Of a stretch of DNA of 64,000 bases, positions 52,998 to 62,400 are shown one piece after another. The translations under genes and the position numbers were made by a program. The notes below the pieces were generated by a model. It was given only the letters and a program-made list of their open reading frames with translations. It ran no database searches and was not told the DNA's origin. The stretch is from Mucilaginibacter sp. (GTDB lineage Bacteria > Bacteroidota > Bacteroidia > Sphingobacteriales > Sphingobacteriaceae): assembly GCF_025359345.1 (NCBI RefSeq), contig NZ_JANYGQ010000031.1, positions 18,197-82,196 on the forward strand. Direction: 5' to 3'. Within the stretch, counting starts at the first letter, position 1, and every line of letters begins with the position of its first letter.

Positions 52998-54002
52998 ATG
53001 GTGATGGAATTAAAAATAAAACTGGTTATATTGTGCTGGAATTTTAATGCCAAAACACAACCTAAATTGAAATTTGCAACCAATAGAAAATCAATACTAA
53101 AGGGATTACTGGTACTGTTATTATTAATAACATTCGGAGTAAAAAAGGAAGCATTGGCGCAAAGCCAGTCTTTCAACTTTACCCAGTATATGGACAACCT
53201 TACGCCCCTAAACCCGGCCTATTCGTTGCTCGACCAGGCGAACTCTATAAATACCATGGCCCGCAAGCAATGGGTGGGCATCGATGGTGCACCAACAACT
53301 TTCCTTGTTAACGCCAACGTGCCGATCCAATCTATAGAAGGTTCGGCGGGGCTGATTGTGTTTAACGACCAGTTTTTTGTTGAGCACCAAACCGAGGCTA
53401 ACTTATATTTTGCCAAAGCCATACAATTGGGAGAAAATAATTACCTGGCAGTATCATTAAACGCAGGTGTGCGAAACTATGTTGCCAATTACTCTTCGGT
53501 TGGGCCTGATGATCCTTCGTTTCGTGATGATGTGAGGGAAACCAGGCCGAATATAGGCTTCGGCGTACTCTATTTTTCCGACTGGTATTATTTTGGTATA
53601 TCGGCACCCGAACTTACCATTACCAACCTTGGGACAGCGTCCATACAAAATGCTAATAATTTAAAGAGCCACTATTATTTAAGCGGCGCTTTGATAACTG
53701 AAATGGCGGAAGATTTTAAATTCCGGCCGTCAATATTGGTATCGTATGCTAAAGGGATAAAAGCTGTAGCTGATGTTTCGGGTGTGATTTTTATCAAAGA
53801 AACCCTTGGCCTTGGCGCCAACTACAGGGTTAACGCAAACCAGGCAGCTGGCTTGCTATCCATTAACCTTGACCAGGTGCATATAGGCTACAGTTACCAA
53901 TTTACCACAACAAGTAACCTTGGCGGCTTTAACCTTGCAACCCACGAAGTTACCCTGGGCTATCGTTTTGGCAAAGGTATAGGCAAACGGAAATTGTTAT
54001 AA
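52998..54002 (+). CDS. PorP/SprF family type IX secretion-linked membrane protein
   Basis: 334 residues with the PorP/SprF opening block FTQYMDNLTPLNPAYS after a signal peptide that ends near ALAQ (about residue 54). The hydrophobic core only begins near residue 34, so a TTG at 53067 would give a more normal signal peptide; the ATG at 52998 is kept with that doubt. The mature part is a predicted 14-strand outer membrane barrel. Family members help anchor T9SS cargo, usually next to a giant adhesin gene, which is absent here. Confidence 0.85.
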   Translation: MVMELKIKLVILCWNFNAKTQPKLKFATNRKSILKGLLVLLLLITFGVKKEALAQSQSFNFTQYMDNLTPLNPAYSLLDQANSINTMARKQWVGIDGAPTTFLVNANVPIQSIEGSAGLIVFNDQFFVEHQTEANLYFAKAIQLGENNYLAVSLNAGVRNYVANYSSVGPDDPSFRDDVRETRPNIGFGVLYFSDWYYFGISAPELTITNLGTASIQNANNLKSHYYLSGALITEMAEDFKFRPSILVSYAKGIKAVADVSGVIFIKETLGLGANYRVNANQAAGLLSINLDQVHIGYSYQFTTTSNLGGFNLATHEVTLGYRFGKGIGKRKLL

Positions 54003-54013
54003 ACCATTTCTTT

Positions 54014-54111
54014 GTAGAAACGCAAAATTTTGCGTCCCGGACGCTGAGTTTTTTAGCGAGACGCATCCTAAAAACGCTATCGTTTCGAGACTCAAAATGT
54101 TGCGGCTCTAC
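54014..54111. repeat. Palindromic repeat, GTAGAAACGCAAAATTTTGCGTC type
   Basis: The left part GTAGAAACGCAAAATTTTGC is itself palindromic and mirrors the right end CTCAAAATGTTGCGGCTCTAC. The right end overlaps the last codons of the doxX gene, including its stop. It sits between convergent genes. Confidence 0.6.
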
Positions 54112-54527
54112 TTATTAAAGATAATTTCATCAACATTCCATTTATCCCACTCTTTCGGTATAATCAGTGCTGCTATCAATAATATCGCCCGCGGGATTAC
54201 ATGCGATAAATCCCAGATAGGCTCCAAAAGCCCGTGACCAAAAGAAACTATCAATAAATCGAGCGCAAGTAGGTATAGTGCCCATTGCCTGAAAAGACCG
54301 ATGATAAGCAGAAAGCCACAAATAAATTCAACATAAGTGGTATAATAAGCGGTGCCCCAAATGAGCCATTTTGGTAGGAAGGTCTTTTCGAAATCCTTAA
54401 AAAACATATTGTACAGCTTAGGTACACCGAACGTAAATATTTTGCCATAACCCTGCATAAAGAAGATTATGCCCAACAATGCCCTTATGAATAATATGGC
54501 CGCAGCCCGTGACGTTTTATCGTTCAT
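54108..54527 (-). CDS. DoxX family membrane protein
   Basis: 139 residues with four hydrophobic segments and the family opening RALLGIIFFMQGYGKIFTFG. DoxX-like proteins are small inner-membrane proteins linked to quinone or thiol redox steps, with poorly known roles. It stands alone: convergent to the PorP/SprF gene and divergent from the response regulator gene. Its stop codon lies inside a palindromic repeat. Confidence 0.85.
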   Translation of the reverse strand: MNDKTSRAAAILFIRALLGIIFFMQGYGKIFTFGVPKLYNMFFKDFEKTFLPKWLIWGTAYYTTYVEFICGFLLIIGLFRQWALYLLALDLLIVSFGHGLLEPIWDLSHVIPRAILLIAALIIPKEWDKWNVDEIIFNK

Positions 54528-54617
54528 GAAAATGAAATTGTTAACCGGTATTTAAATGTAAGTATTATTTCGCGGAAGTTGAGGTCTCCAAATGTCGGTT
54601 GATGCGTATTTAATCGA

Positions 54618-54668
54618 AATCGGTGTAATCAATCTCAATCGGTGTAATCCTGGTTAATCCTTTAATCC
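54618..54668. promoter_or_regulatory. Direct repeats upstream of the response regulator gene
   Basis: AATCGGTGTAATC occurs at 54618-54630 and 54637-54649, and TAATCC recurs at 54645, 54655 and 54663. They lie just before the -7 candidate. They could bind the encoded regulator, but GGTGTAATC-type sequence is also a common intergenic repeat in the phylum. Confidence 0.3.
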
Positions 54669-54682
54669 AATAAATCTTAGTT

Positions 54683-54690
54683 TATATTTG
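54683..54690 (+). promoter_or_regulatory. Candidate -7 element of the two-component system promoter
   Basis: TATATTTG matches TAnnTTTG exactly and is 16 bp upstream of the response regulator ATG, implying a very short leader. A clear -33 TTG is not seen. Confidence 0.45.
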
Positions 54691-54706
54691 CCCCAATTAA
54701 TACCCC

Positions 54707-55387
54707 ATGGCGCATATTTTTTTAGTTGAAGACGAGGAACGCGTTGCCGCTTTTATAAAAAAAGCGCTCGAAGAAAACAACCATAAGGTCGACCTGGTGC
54801 GCGATGGCGCCGAGGCTATTAAACAATACGCAGCCAAACCGTACGACCTGCTGATTCTCGACATTACGCTCCCTTATCTAAACGGGATAGAAATTTGCAG
54901 GCACATCCGCAAAACGGATAAGGAAACCCCGATACTGATGCTGACGGCACTTGATAGTATTGATGATAAAGTAAAAGGCCTGAATACCGGTGCGGATGAT
55001 TACATGGTCAAGCCCTTCCACTTCAAAGAGTTGCTTGCCCGGATTGAAGCGCTGCTTCGCCGCAAAAATATTGAACCAGATAGTACAATTGTGCTGGGCG
55101 AGATCTGCCTGAATACTCATAATAATACAGTTGAGCGTGCAGGGCGTAAAGTCAGCCTGACAACAAAAGAATATGCATTACTTGAGCTGCTGATGCGCAA
55201 TCCTGACAAAATATTAACCCGACAAACTATTGCCTTTAAAGTCTGGGGGATTGATTTCGATACAGGCACTAACGTGGTTGATGTGTACATGAATTACTTG
55301 CGAAATAAAATTGAAAAAGGCTTTACCGGTAAATACATATACACGGTTATCGGCAAGGGCTACATATTTAAAACAGAACCGGATTAA
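54707..55387 (+). CDS. OmpR/PhoB-family response regulator
   Basis: 226 residues: a receiver domain with phospho-acceptor D52 (LLILDITLP), acidic pocket E8/D9 (VEDE), conserved lysine in MVKPFHF, then a winged-helix DNA-binding domain (about 130-224, LTTKEYALLELLM and the C-terminal VIGKGYIFKTE). The histidine kinase gene starts at the next base. Position before a CzcCBA-type operon suggests it activates metal efflux, like CzcR or CusR. Confidence 0.93.
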   Translation: MAHIFLVEDEERVAAFIKKALEENNHKVDLVRDGAEAIKQYAAKPYDLLILDITLPYLNGIEICRHIRKTDKETPILMLTALDSIDDKVKGLNTGADDYMVKPFHFKELLARIEALLRRKNIEPDSTIVLGEICLNTHNNTVERAGRKVSLTTKEYALLELLMRNPDKILTRQTIAFKVWGIDFDTGTNVVDVYMNYLRNKIEKGFTGKYIYTVIGKGYIFKTEPD

Positions 55388-56758
55388 GTGAAAATAAAAA
55401 ATCGTTTATCGCTGTATTTTGCGCTACTGGGCTCGGGTGTGTTGCTGGTAGTGCTGTCGGCTATTTATGTGTCATTTTACTCCTATATCCGGAGCGATTT
55501 TTTTAGTCACCTGAACGACAGGGCCAACGTAGCGGCCCAGCTTTACCTTAAGGCCGATGAAATTACGCCTGACTCGCTAAGTCAGGTGCGCAACCGATAT
55601 CTTAAAAACCTGCCCGGTGAAGTGGTGCGTTTATACGATAGCCGCAACACCGCCGCTTTTATTACCGACGAAAAACAACACTGGGGCCGCGCCACCATCG
55701 AATCGGTAAGGCGGCATAAGTACTTGCAATACAGCGATAAAGAGAACCAGGTGGTGGGGATTTACTATAAAGACAACCAGGGCAACTTCGTAATATTGGT
55801 TTCGGCGCAGGATATTGAAGGCAGCCAGCGGTTGCGGGATATGCTGCAAACCATGATAGTTGTTTTCATTGTAGTTGGAGCATTGCTGTATTTCATAAGC
55901 CGGTTACTGGCAACTAAAGCGCTTTCGCCTATAAATAACGTGGTAAAGCAAATGCAGCTGATAAAGGCCACCAACCTGAGCATGCGGGTGGACGAGGGTA
56001 ATGGGAAAGACGAGATAAGCGAGCTGGCCCGCAACTTTAACCGCTTGCTGGCCCATCTTGAAAATGCTTTCGAATTGCAAAAAACCTATGTAACCAATGC
56101 CTCGCACGAGTTGCGGACGCCTATAACAACTATAATTGGCGAGGTTGAGCTGGCATTGAACAAGGAACGTGGCCATGAAGCAAATAGACAAACATTGCAA
56201 TTGATTTTGGAGGAATCGGAGCGGTTGCGCGATACCGTGACCGGATTGATGGACCTGGCCCAGGTGGATATGGATTATACCGCCGCCGAACTAACGCCGG
56301 TACGCATGGACGAGTTGCTTTGGGAAGTGCACGAGTTTTGGACCAATAAATTCGGGGCGGGCCTGCTTAAAATAAACATACTGAGCCTGCCCGAAAACGA
56401 GGCTTTGCTAAACGTACCGGCTAACCGCCAACTGATGTTTATTGCCCTGAATAATTTGATAGGCAATGCGTTTAAATTTTCGGGTCAGAAAACGGTGACC
56501 TGTAATTTTTATGCTGATGAGCATTTGATAAGTATGCAAATTATCGACTCGGGGATAGGTATACCAAACGAAGATATTGATAAGGTAATCAAATCGTTTT
56601 ACCGCAGCCATAATGCGCGCAATTTTGCCGGTACGGGCGTTGGACTATATGTTACCCAGAAAATTATTCAGTTATTTAATGGTTCGCTGAGCATCCAATC
56701 GATGGAAGGCATGGGTACGACTATGACGGTGGATTTTTTACGGGAGAACCGGGGGTAA
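55388..56758 (+). CDS. Membrane sensor histidine kinase
   Basis: 456 residues starting with GTG directly after the regulator's TAA, so coupled. Two membrane helices (about 10-32 and 154-175) flank a periplasmic sensor region, then HAMP, HisKA with H240 (NASHELRTPITTIIGE) and HATPase_c with DSGIGIP and GTGVGLYV. The layout and length are like CusS/CzcS kinases. The periplasmic part is short of obvious His/Cys metal clusters, so the signal is uncertain. Confidence 0.92.
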   Translation: MKIKNRLSLYFALLGSGVLLVVLSAIYVSFYSYIRSDFFSHLNDRANVAAQLYLKADEITPDSLSQVRNRYLKNLPGEVVRLYDSRNTAAFITDEKQHWGRATIESVRRHKYLQYSDKENQVVGIYYKDNQGNFVILVSAQDIEGSQRLRDMLQTMIVVFIVVGALLYFISRLLATKALSPINNVVKQMQLIKATNLSMRVDEGNGKDEISELARNFNRLLAHLENAFELQKTYVTNASHELRTPITTIIGEVELALNKERGHEANRQTLQLILEESERLRDTVTGLMDLAQVDMDYTAAELTPVRMDELLWEVHEFWTNKFGAGLLKINILSLPENEALLNVPANRQLMFIALNNLIGNAFKFSGQKTVTCNFYADEHLISMQIIDSGIGIPNEDIDKVIKSFYRSHNARNFAGTGVGLYVTQKIIQLFNGSLSIQSMEGMGTTMTVDFLRENRG

Positions 56759-56777
56759 AATCTTTCGTTTTCGCACA

Positions 56778-56881
56778 GGGCGGTGCCCAGTGCTGATATA
56801 TTGAACCCTTTCAGGGTTCGTCAGTTCGACTTTTTTTTCTTTCCCCGGAGGGGATAAATATGTCAGCGATGGGCATCGCCC
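56778..56881. repeat. Palindromic repeat, GGGCGATGCCCATCGCTGA type
   Basis: Left arm 56778-56801 and right arm 56858-56881 match as inverted repeats at 20 of 24 positions. Inside are two more short stems, GAACCCTTTCAGGGTTC and CCCCGGAGGGG. It lies between the kinase gene and the efflux operon and may end the former's transcript. Confidence 0.7.
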
Positions 56882-56938
56882 ATCGTCAAAGCGACAGGAC
56901 AGCCGGTACCCAAAATCGATTTTTCCCCTCTTTATCAA

Positions 56939-56957
56939 ATTCTAATCCCATTCTAAT
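56939..56957 (+). promoter_or_regulatory. Candidate response-regulator box of the efflux operon
   Basis: ATTCTAAT occurs twice, at 56939-56946 and 56950-56957, one helical turn (11 bp) apart as expected for tandem OmpR-family binding. It ends 21 bp before the -7 candidate, so it covers the usual -33 region, a class II activator position. Confidence 0.5.
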
Positions 56958-56978
56958 TTCCCGCTGTAATAGTTGACT

Positions 56979-56986
56979 TAATTTTG
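56979..56986 (+). promoter_or_regulatory. Candidate -7 element of the efflux operon
   Basis: TAATTTTG matches TAnnTTTG exactly, 19 bp upstream of the TolC-like gene start. Confidence 0.5.
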
Positions 56987-57005
56987 GGCCTCTGAAATTG
57001 AGACA

Positions 57006-58274
57006 ATGGGATTGAGAACTGCTGCCATACTACTATTCTGCTTTTTTACTTTTACCGCGAACGCCCAGACAGACACGATAAAGCTAACCTTCCCCGATGC
57101 TGAAAAACAGTTTTTGGAAAATAACTTTGCGCTGCTTGCCCAAAAATATAATGTGGAGTCGACCAAAGCATTGGTTGACCAGGCGGCCCTCTGGGACAAT
57201 CCTGTGTTAAGCACCGATCAGAATATTTACGATAGCGGGAGTAAAAAATTCTTTTATCATAACGAAAGTCGTGGGCTGGGGCAGGTATTTGTGCAACTGA
57301 ACCAGGTATTTAAAACCGCGGGCAAACGCGGCAAACAAATACAGGTTGCAAAAGATAATGCCAAAGTGCAGGAAGCCGAATTTAACGACCTGATGCGCAA
57401 CCTGCGCTATAACTTACAACTTGATTTTGGGCAACTGGCCACCCTGCTTGATCAGGCCGCAGTTTACCGAAACGAGATAGCCGCCGCTACCAACCTGGTT
57501 AACGGTATCCAAAAATCTTACGATGCGGGCAACACGTCAATGAAGGACCTCATCCGACTGAAAGCCCTGCTGTTTGGTTTGCAAAATGACATGACCGAAA
57601 GCGCCCGACAAATAAATGACCTGCAAACGGAGCTGAAAACACTTATCCAGGCTAAAGAAACCACATTTATTGTTCCGCTAACCGGCGATTTGCCAACCCA
57701 GTCTGCGGAATTAAATATCCCATCGCTAATTGAGCAGGCAAAAACAAACCGCCCCGACTATTTATCAAACCAATACCAACTGGCGGCGGCACAACACAAT
57801 CTAAGCTTACAAAAAGCAATGGCTGCTCCGGATATTACCATAGGTGCATCGTACGATAAAAACAGCAGCTACGCACAAAACTATTACGGTTTGCAAATTG
57901 GGTTACCGCTGCCCTTTTTCAATCGCAACCAGGGTAATATCAAATCGGCCCGTTTTAGCCAGATGAGCCAGGAAAATACACTGAAAGACAATGAGGCGAA
58001 GCTGAAAAACGATGTGGTGGCTGCGGTTAACGAGTATAACCTTAACCAGCAATTATTCAGCACGCAGCAACTGGAGTTTAACGGGCAATATGATACACTT
58101 TTTAAAAATATGCTGAAAGGATTTAAAGACCGCCAGGTAAGCCTGGTTGAATTTGTTGATTTTTTTGATACTTATAAAGACACCAAACTGAAAATGCTAC
58201 AACAACGGTATAACCTGCAAAAGGCCATTGCCGATTTAAATTTTGCCACCGGGACAACAATAATTAAACCTTGA
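57006..58274 (+). CDS. TolC/CzcC family outer membrane efflux protein
   Basis: 422 residues with a signal peptide (cleavage near ANAQ, about 21) and two TolC-like repeats of long helices and short strands; the inner repeat contains LVDQAALWDNPVLS and the outer LPFFNRNQGNIKSARF, both typical of CzcC/CusC-like proteins. It forms the outer membrane duct of the tripartite pump. First gene of the operon, followed 23 bp later by the adaptor. Confidence 0.92.
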   Translation: MGLRTAAILLFCFFTFTANAQTDTIKLTFPDAEKQFLENNFALLAQKYNVESTKALVDQAALWDNPVLSTDQNIYDSGSKKFFYHNESRGLGQVFVQLNQVFKTAGKRGKQIQVAKDNAKVQEAEFNDLMRNLRYNLQLDFGQLATLLDQAAVYRNEIAAATNLVNGIQKSYDAGNTSMKDLIRLKALLFGLQNDMTESARQINDLQTELKTLIQAKETTFIVPLTGDLPTQSAELNIPSLIEQAKTNRPDYLSNQYQLAAAQHNLSLQKAMAAPDITIGASYDKNSSYAQNYYGLQIGLPLPFFNRNQGNIKSARFSQMSQENTLKDNEAKLKNDVVAAVNEYNLNQQLFSTQQLEFNGQYDTLFKNMLKGFKDRQVSLVEFVDFFDTYKDTKLKMLQQRYNLQKAIADLNFATGTTIIKP

Positions 58275-58297
58275 TATTAATACCCCTTAATATATAT

Positions 58298-59401
58298 ATG
58301 ATAACTAAACACCAAGTATCTGCAATTTGCCTTTCCGCCGTTTTACTATTAGCTGCCTGCAAGGGTAAGGTTGAGCAGGCGGCGGAAAGCAAGCAGGTAT
58401 GTATCAGCGACACATTAGCAAAAATTATAACTATAGATACCGCCAAAGTTACCACCATGAAAAACGAACTGAACCTAAATGGCGAGGTAGCGAATGATGA
58501 TAACAACGTAGTGAAAGTATTCCCATTCAGCAGCGGGCAGGTGGTAGAGGTTAAAGTATCAATTGGCGATAAAGTAAGCAGAGGTCAAACCCTGGCAGTA
58601 ATGCGAAGCGCCGATATAGCTGGTAATTACACCGACTTATCGTCCACCCAATCAGACGTATCAGTAACCAAACGGCAGTTGGAACAAGCAGAATACCTTT
58701 ACAAGAGCGGGATAGCCAGCGAGCGCGATTATACCGAGGCTAAGGAAAATTATAACAAGGCTGTTGCTGCAAATACAAAAGTAAAATCGCAGCTATCTAT
58801 AAACGGTGGCGGCAATACCAGCGCCAACGGTATGCTGGTTATCAAAGCGCCGCAAAGCGGTTACATAGTTGAAAAGAACATAACATCGGGCAGTTTTATC
58901 CGCCAGGATAACGGAGGCAGCATGTTTACTATATCCGATTTGAAAGATGTTTGGATTTGGGCCAATGTTTTTGAGTCCGACATCAGCAAAGTAAAGGCGG
59001 GCTACACAGCAAAGGTTACTACGCTTGCCTATCCTGATAAAGTATTTACCGGTAAAGTAAATGAAATAAGCTCGGTGCTCGATCCGGATAATAAGGTGAT
59101 GAAAATAAAGATCGCCCTGCCCAACCCGGATATGCTGCTGAAGCCGCAGATGTTTACAAACGTGGTGATAACCAACAGCGAGAATACGCAATCTGTATCG
59201 GTGCCGGCAAAGGCTATTGTTTTTGATAACAGTAAAAATTTCGTGGTGATTTATAACGGCAAATGCGATTTAAAGGTGCAGGAAGTAAGCGTTATAAAAA
59301 CGGTTGATGATGTAGCCTACATAGGCGCGGGGCTGCGGCCGGGCGATAAGGTGATATCAAAAAACCAGTTGCTGCTGTATGATGCCATTACGGGTAATTA
59401 A
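58298..59401 (+). CDS. RND efflux periplasmic adaptor lipoprotein (CzcB-like)
   Basis: The ATG at 58298 is preferred (367 residues), giving a lipoprotein signal with C21 (LLAAC); a TTG at 58271 would overlap the previous gene. The barrel-sandwich halves (VVEVKVSIGDKVSRGQTL and LVIKAPQSGYIVEKNI), a helical hairpin between them and a beta-barrel domain follow in the usual order. No N-terminal metal-binding extension is present. It joins the inner-membrane pump to the outer-membrane duct. Confidence 0.9.
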   Translation: MITKHQVSAICLSAVLLLAACKGKVEQAAESKQVCISDTLAKIITIDTAKVTTMKNELNLNGEVANDDNNVVKVFPFSSGQVVEVKVSIGDKVSRGQTLAVMRSADIAGNYTDLSSTQSDVSVTKRQLEQAEYLYKSGIASERDYTEAKENYNKAVAANTKVKSQLSINGGGNTSANGMLVIKAPQSGYIVEKNITSGSFIRQDNGGSMFTISDLKDVWIWANVFESDISKVKAGYTAKVTTLAYPDKVFTGKVNEISSVLDPDNKVMKIKIALPNPDMLLKPQMFTNVVITNSENTQSVSVPAKAIVFDNSKNFVVIYNGKCDLKVQEVSVIKTVDDVAYIGAGLRPGDKVISKNQLLLYDAITGN

Positions 59402-59447
59402 CCGGGCGGCTTTCAATCATCGTTATTCACCAATTACATGCTAAGGA

Positions 59448-62400
59448 ATGAACAAGTTCATTAAAAATATTATCTATTTTTCGCTAAGGCACCGCTACTT
59501 TGTGTTTTTCATGACCGCCGTTTTGGTGGTGTTAGGCGTTTGGAGCTATACCAATACCCCTATTGAGACGTTCCCGGATGTCACCAATACACAAATTATT
59601 ATTATAGCCCAATGGCCGGGTAGGAGTGCGGAGGAAGTGGAGAAATTCATTACCATACCGATTGAAACCGTGCTCAACTCGGTGCAAAAAAAATCGAACC
59701 TGCGCACCACATCGGCTTTTGGACTATCATATACCCGTATAATTTTTGATGATGACGTAGACGATGCTTTTGCACGCCAACAAGTACTTAGCCGCCTTGC
59801 AAATGCCGACTTACCAGATGGCGTTAAACCCGAAATTGAGCCGCCTTATGGCCCCACCGGCGAAATATACCGGTACACGCTAAAAAGTAAAACTGCATCG
59901 CTGCATGACCTTACAGCGATACAGGATTGGGTGCTCGACCGGCAGTTTAAATCTGTCCCCGGCGTGGCCGACGTGAATAGTTTTGGTGGCGAGGAGAAAG
60001 CTTACGAGGTAAGTGTTAACCCGGCGCTGCTGCAAAAATATGGTTTAACATCACTCGATGTTTACAACGCAGTAAACCGCAGTAACATAAACGTGGGTGG
60101 TGATGTGATCGAAAAAAACGACCAGGCATACGTAGTGCGTGGCATTGGGCTAATCAACAACATTAATGAGATGCAAAACATCATCATTAAGAATGTAAAC
60201 AATGTGCCCATACTTACCCGGGATGTTGCCGAAATAAAAGAAGCTGGTTTGCCAAGACTTGGGCAGGTTAGCCGCGACAAGCAAAAGGATGTAATTGAAG
60301 GTATTGTGGTAATGCGCAAAGGCGAAAACCCTGCCGAGGTGCTCGACCGTGTACGCGCCAAAGTAAAAGAGTTGAATGATAGCGTACTGCCAAAAAGCGT
60401 AAAAATTGATACCTTTTACGACCGCACGAACCTGATGGATTACTGCACCGAAACGGTGATTCATAACCTGTTGGAGGGTATAGTGCTTGTAACCGTTATT
60501 GTATTTTTATTTATGGCCGATTGGCGCACAACGCTTATAGTGGCTGTCATCATTCCGCTGTCGTTACTGTTCGCATTTATTTGTATGCGGATAAAAGGCA
60601 TGAGCGCCAACTTGTTGTCGATGGGGGCGGTGGACTTTGGTATTATTATAGATGGGGCCGTGGTGATGGTGGAAGGGATATTTGTGGCGCTGGACCATAA
60701 GGCCAAAGAAGTAGGCATGCCCAAGTTCAACAACCTGGCCAAGCTGGGCCTGTTTAAAAACGTAGGCGCCGAAATGGGCAAGGCCATATTCTTTTCCAAA
60801 CTGATTATCATTACCTGTTTGATACCAATCTTCGCGTTCCAAAAAGTAGAGGGGAAAATGTTTTCGCCGCTGGCTTATACGCTGGGATTTGCTTTGTTGG
60901 GGGCATTGATATTTACATTGACGCTGGTACCTGCACTATCGAGTATACTACTGAACAAAAACGTAAAGGAAAAACATAACCCCGTAGTGGGCTTTTTTGA
61001 AAACGGCATCCGCCGTATGTTTAGCTTCACTTACAAATTTCCGAAGGCCAGCATATTGGTTGCGCTGATATTTATGGCGCTCACTTTTTTCTCGGCTAAG
61101 TTTTTGGGCACCGAGTTTTTGCCCGATTTGAATGAAGGTGCCCTATGGGTGGAAGCCGAACTGCCGATGAGCGTATCGTTACCGGAAGCGGAGAGCATCA
61201 ACCAGAAAATGATGCAGATTATTGCAAAGTTCCCCGAGGTGAAGCAAACGCTGGCCCAGGTTGGCCGTACCAATGATGGTACCGACCCCAAAGGTTTTTT
61301 TGATGTACAAATACAAGTCGACCTGAAGAACAAAAAGGAATGGCGCAAAGGCTTGTCAGAAGATGATTTGATCGACGCGATGGATGTGCAGCTGAAAAAA
61401 ATACCGGGAGCCGTGTTCAACTATTCCCAGCCAATACGAGATAACGTAGAGGAAGCTGTGGCAGGTGTAAATGCCTCGCTGGCGGTAAAAATATTTGGTC
61501 CGGATTTTAACGTGCTCGACCAAAAGGCCGATGAAGTTTTGAAAGTGCTGAAGACAGTGCAGGGTGTTGACGACCTTGGCGTACTGCGTAACCTGGGCCA
61601 ACCCGAATTTCGGATTGAGCTCGACCAGCGCAAGATGGCCCTTTATGGTGTAGCCACAGCAGATGCCAATGCGGTTATCGAAATGGCCATCGGTGGTAAG
61701 GCTGCTACAGAGTTATACGAGGGTGAGCGACGTTTCGACATCAGGATACGCTACCAGAAAGGTTACCGCGATACCCAGGAGAAAATTGAAAACCTGATGG
61801 TGCCCACTTTAAACGGTTCCAAAATCGCTATAAAAGAAATTGCCGACATAAAAACATCAACTGGCCCGGCCTTTATTTACCGTGATAATAACACCCGCCA
61901 CATAGCCGTTAAATTCTCGAACCGTGGCCGCGACTTGGGCAGCACTATTGCCGAGGCACAGCAAAAAGTTGCCAAAATGGTAAAGCTTGGCCAGGGTTAT
62001 TCTATTACCTGGGCCGGCGAGTTTGAAAATCAGACACGCGCATCAAAGACCCTGTCGCACGTAGTGCCTATATGCTTGCTGGTGATCTTCCTGATATTAT
62101 TTGTGATGTTCGGTAATGTGAAGGATGCTACGCTGGTTATTTTAAACGTGCCTTTTGCGTTAATCGGTGGTATTTTGGCGCTGCATATTACTGGTATTAA
62201 CTTTAGTATCTCAGCTGGTATCGGGTTTATTGCTTTGTTTGGGGTTTGTATACAAAATGGAGTAATCCTGATATCGGTATTCAAGAAAAACCACGACGCG
62301 GGCATGCACCTTGACGAGGCCGTGTTACAAGGCGTAATATCGCGTGTACGTCCGGTTGTGATGACGGCGCTAATGGCGGCTATTGGTTTATTGCCTGCAG

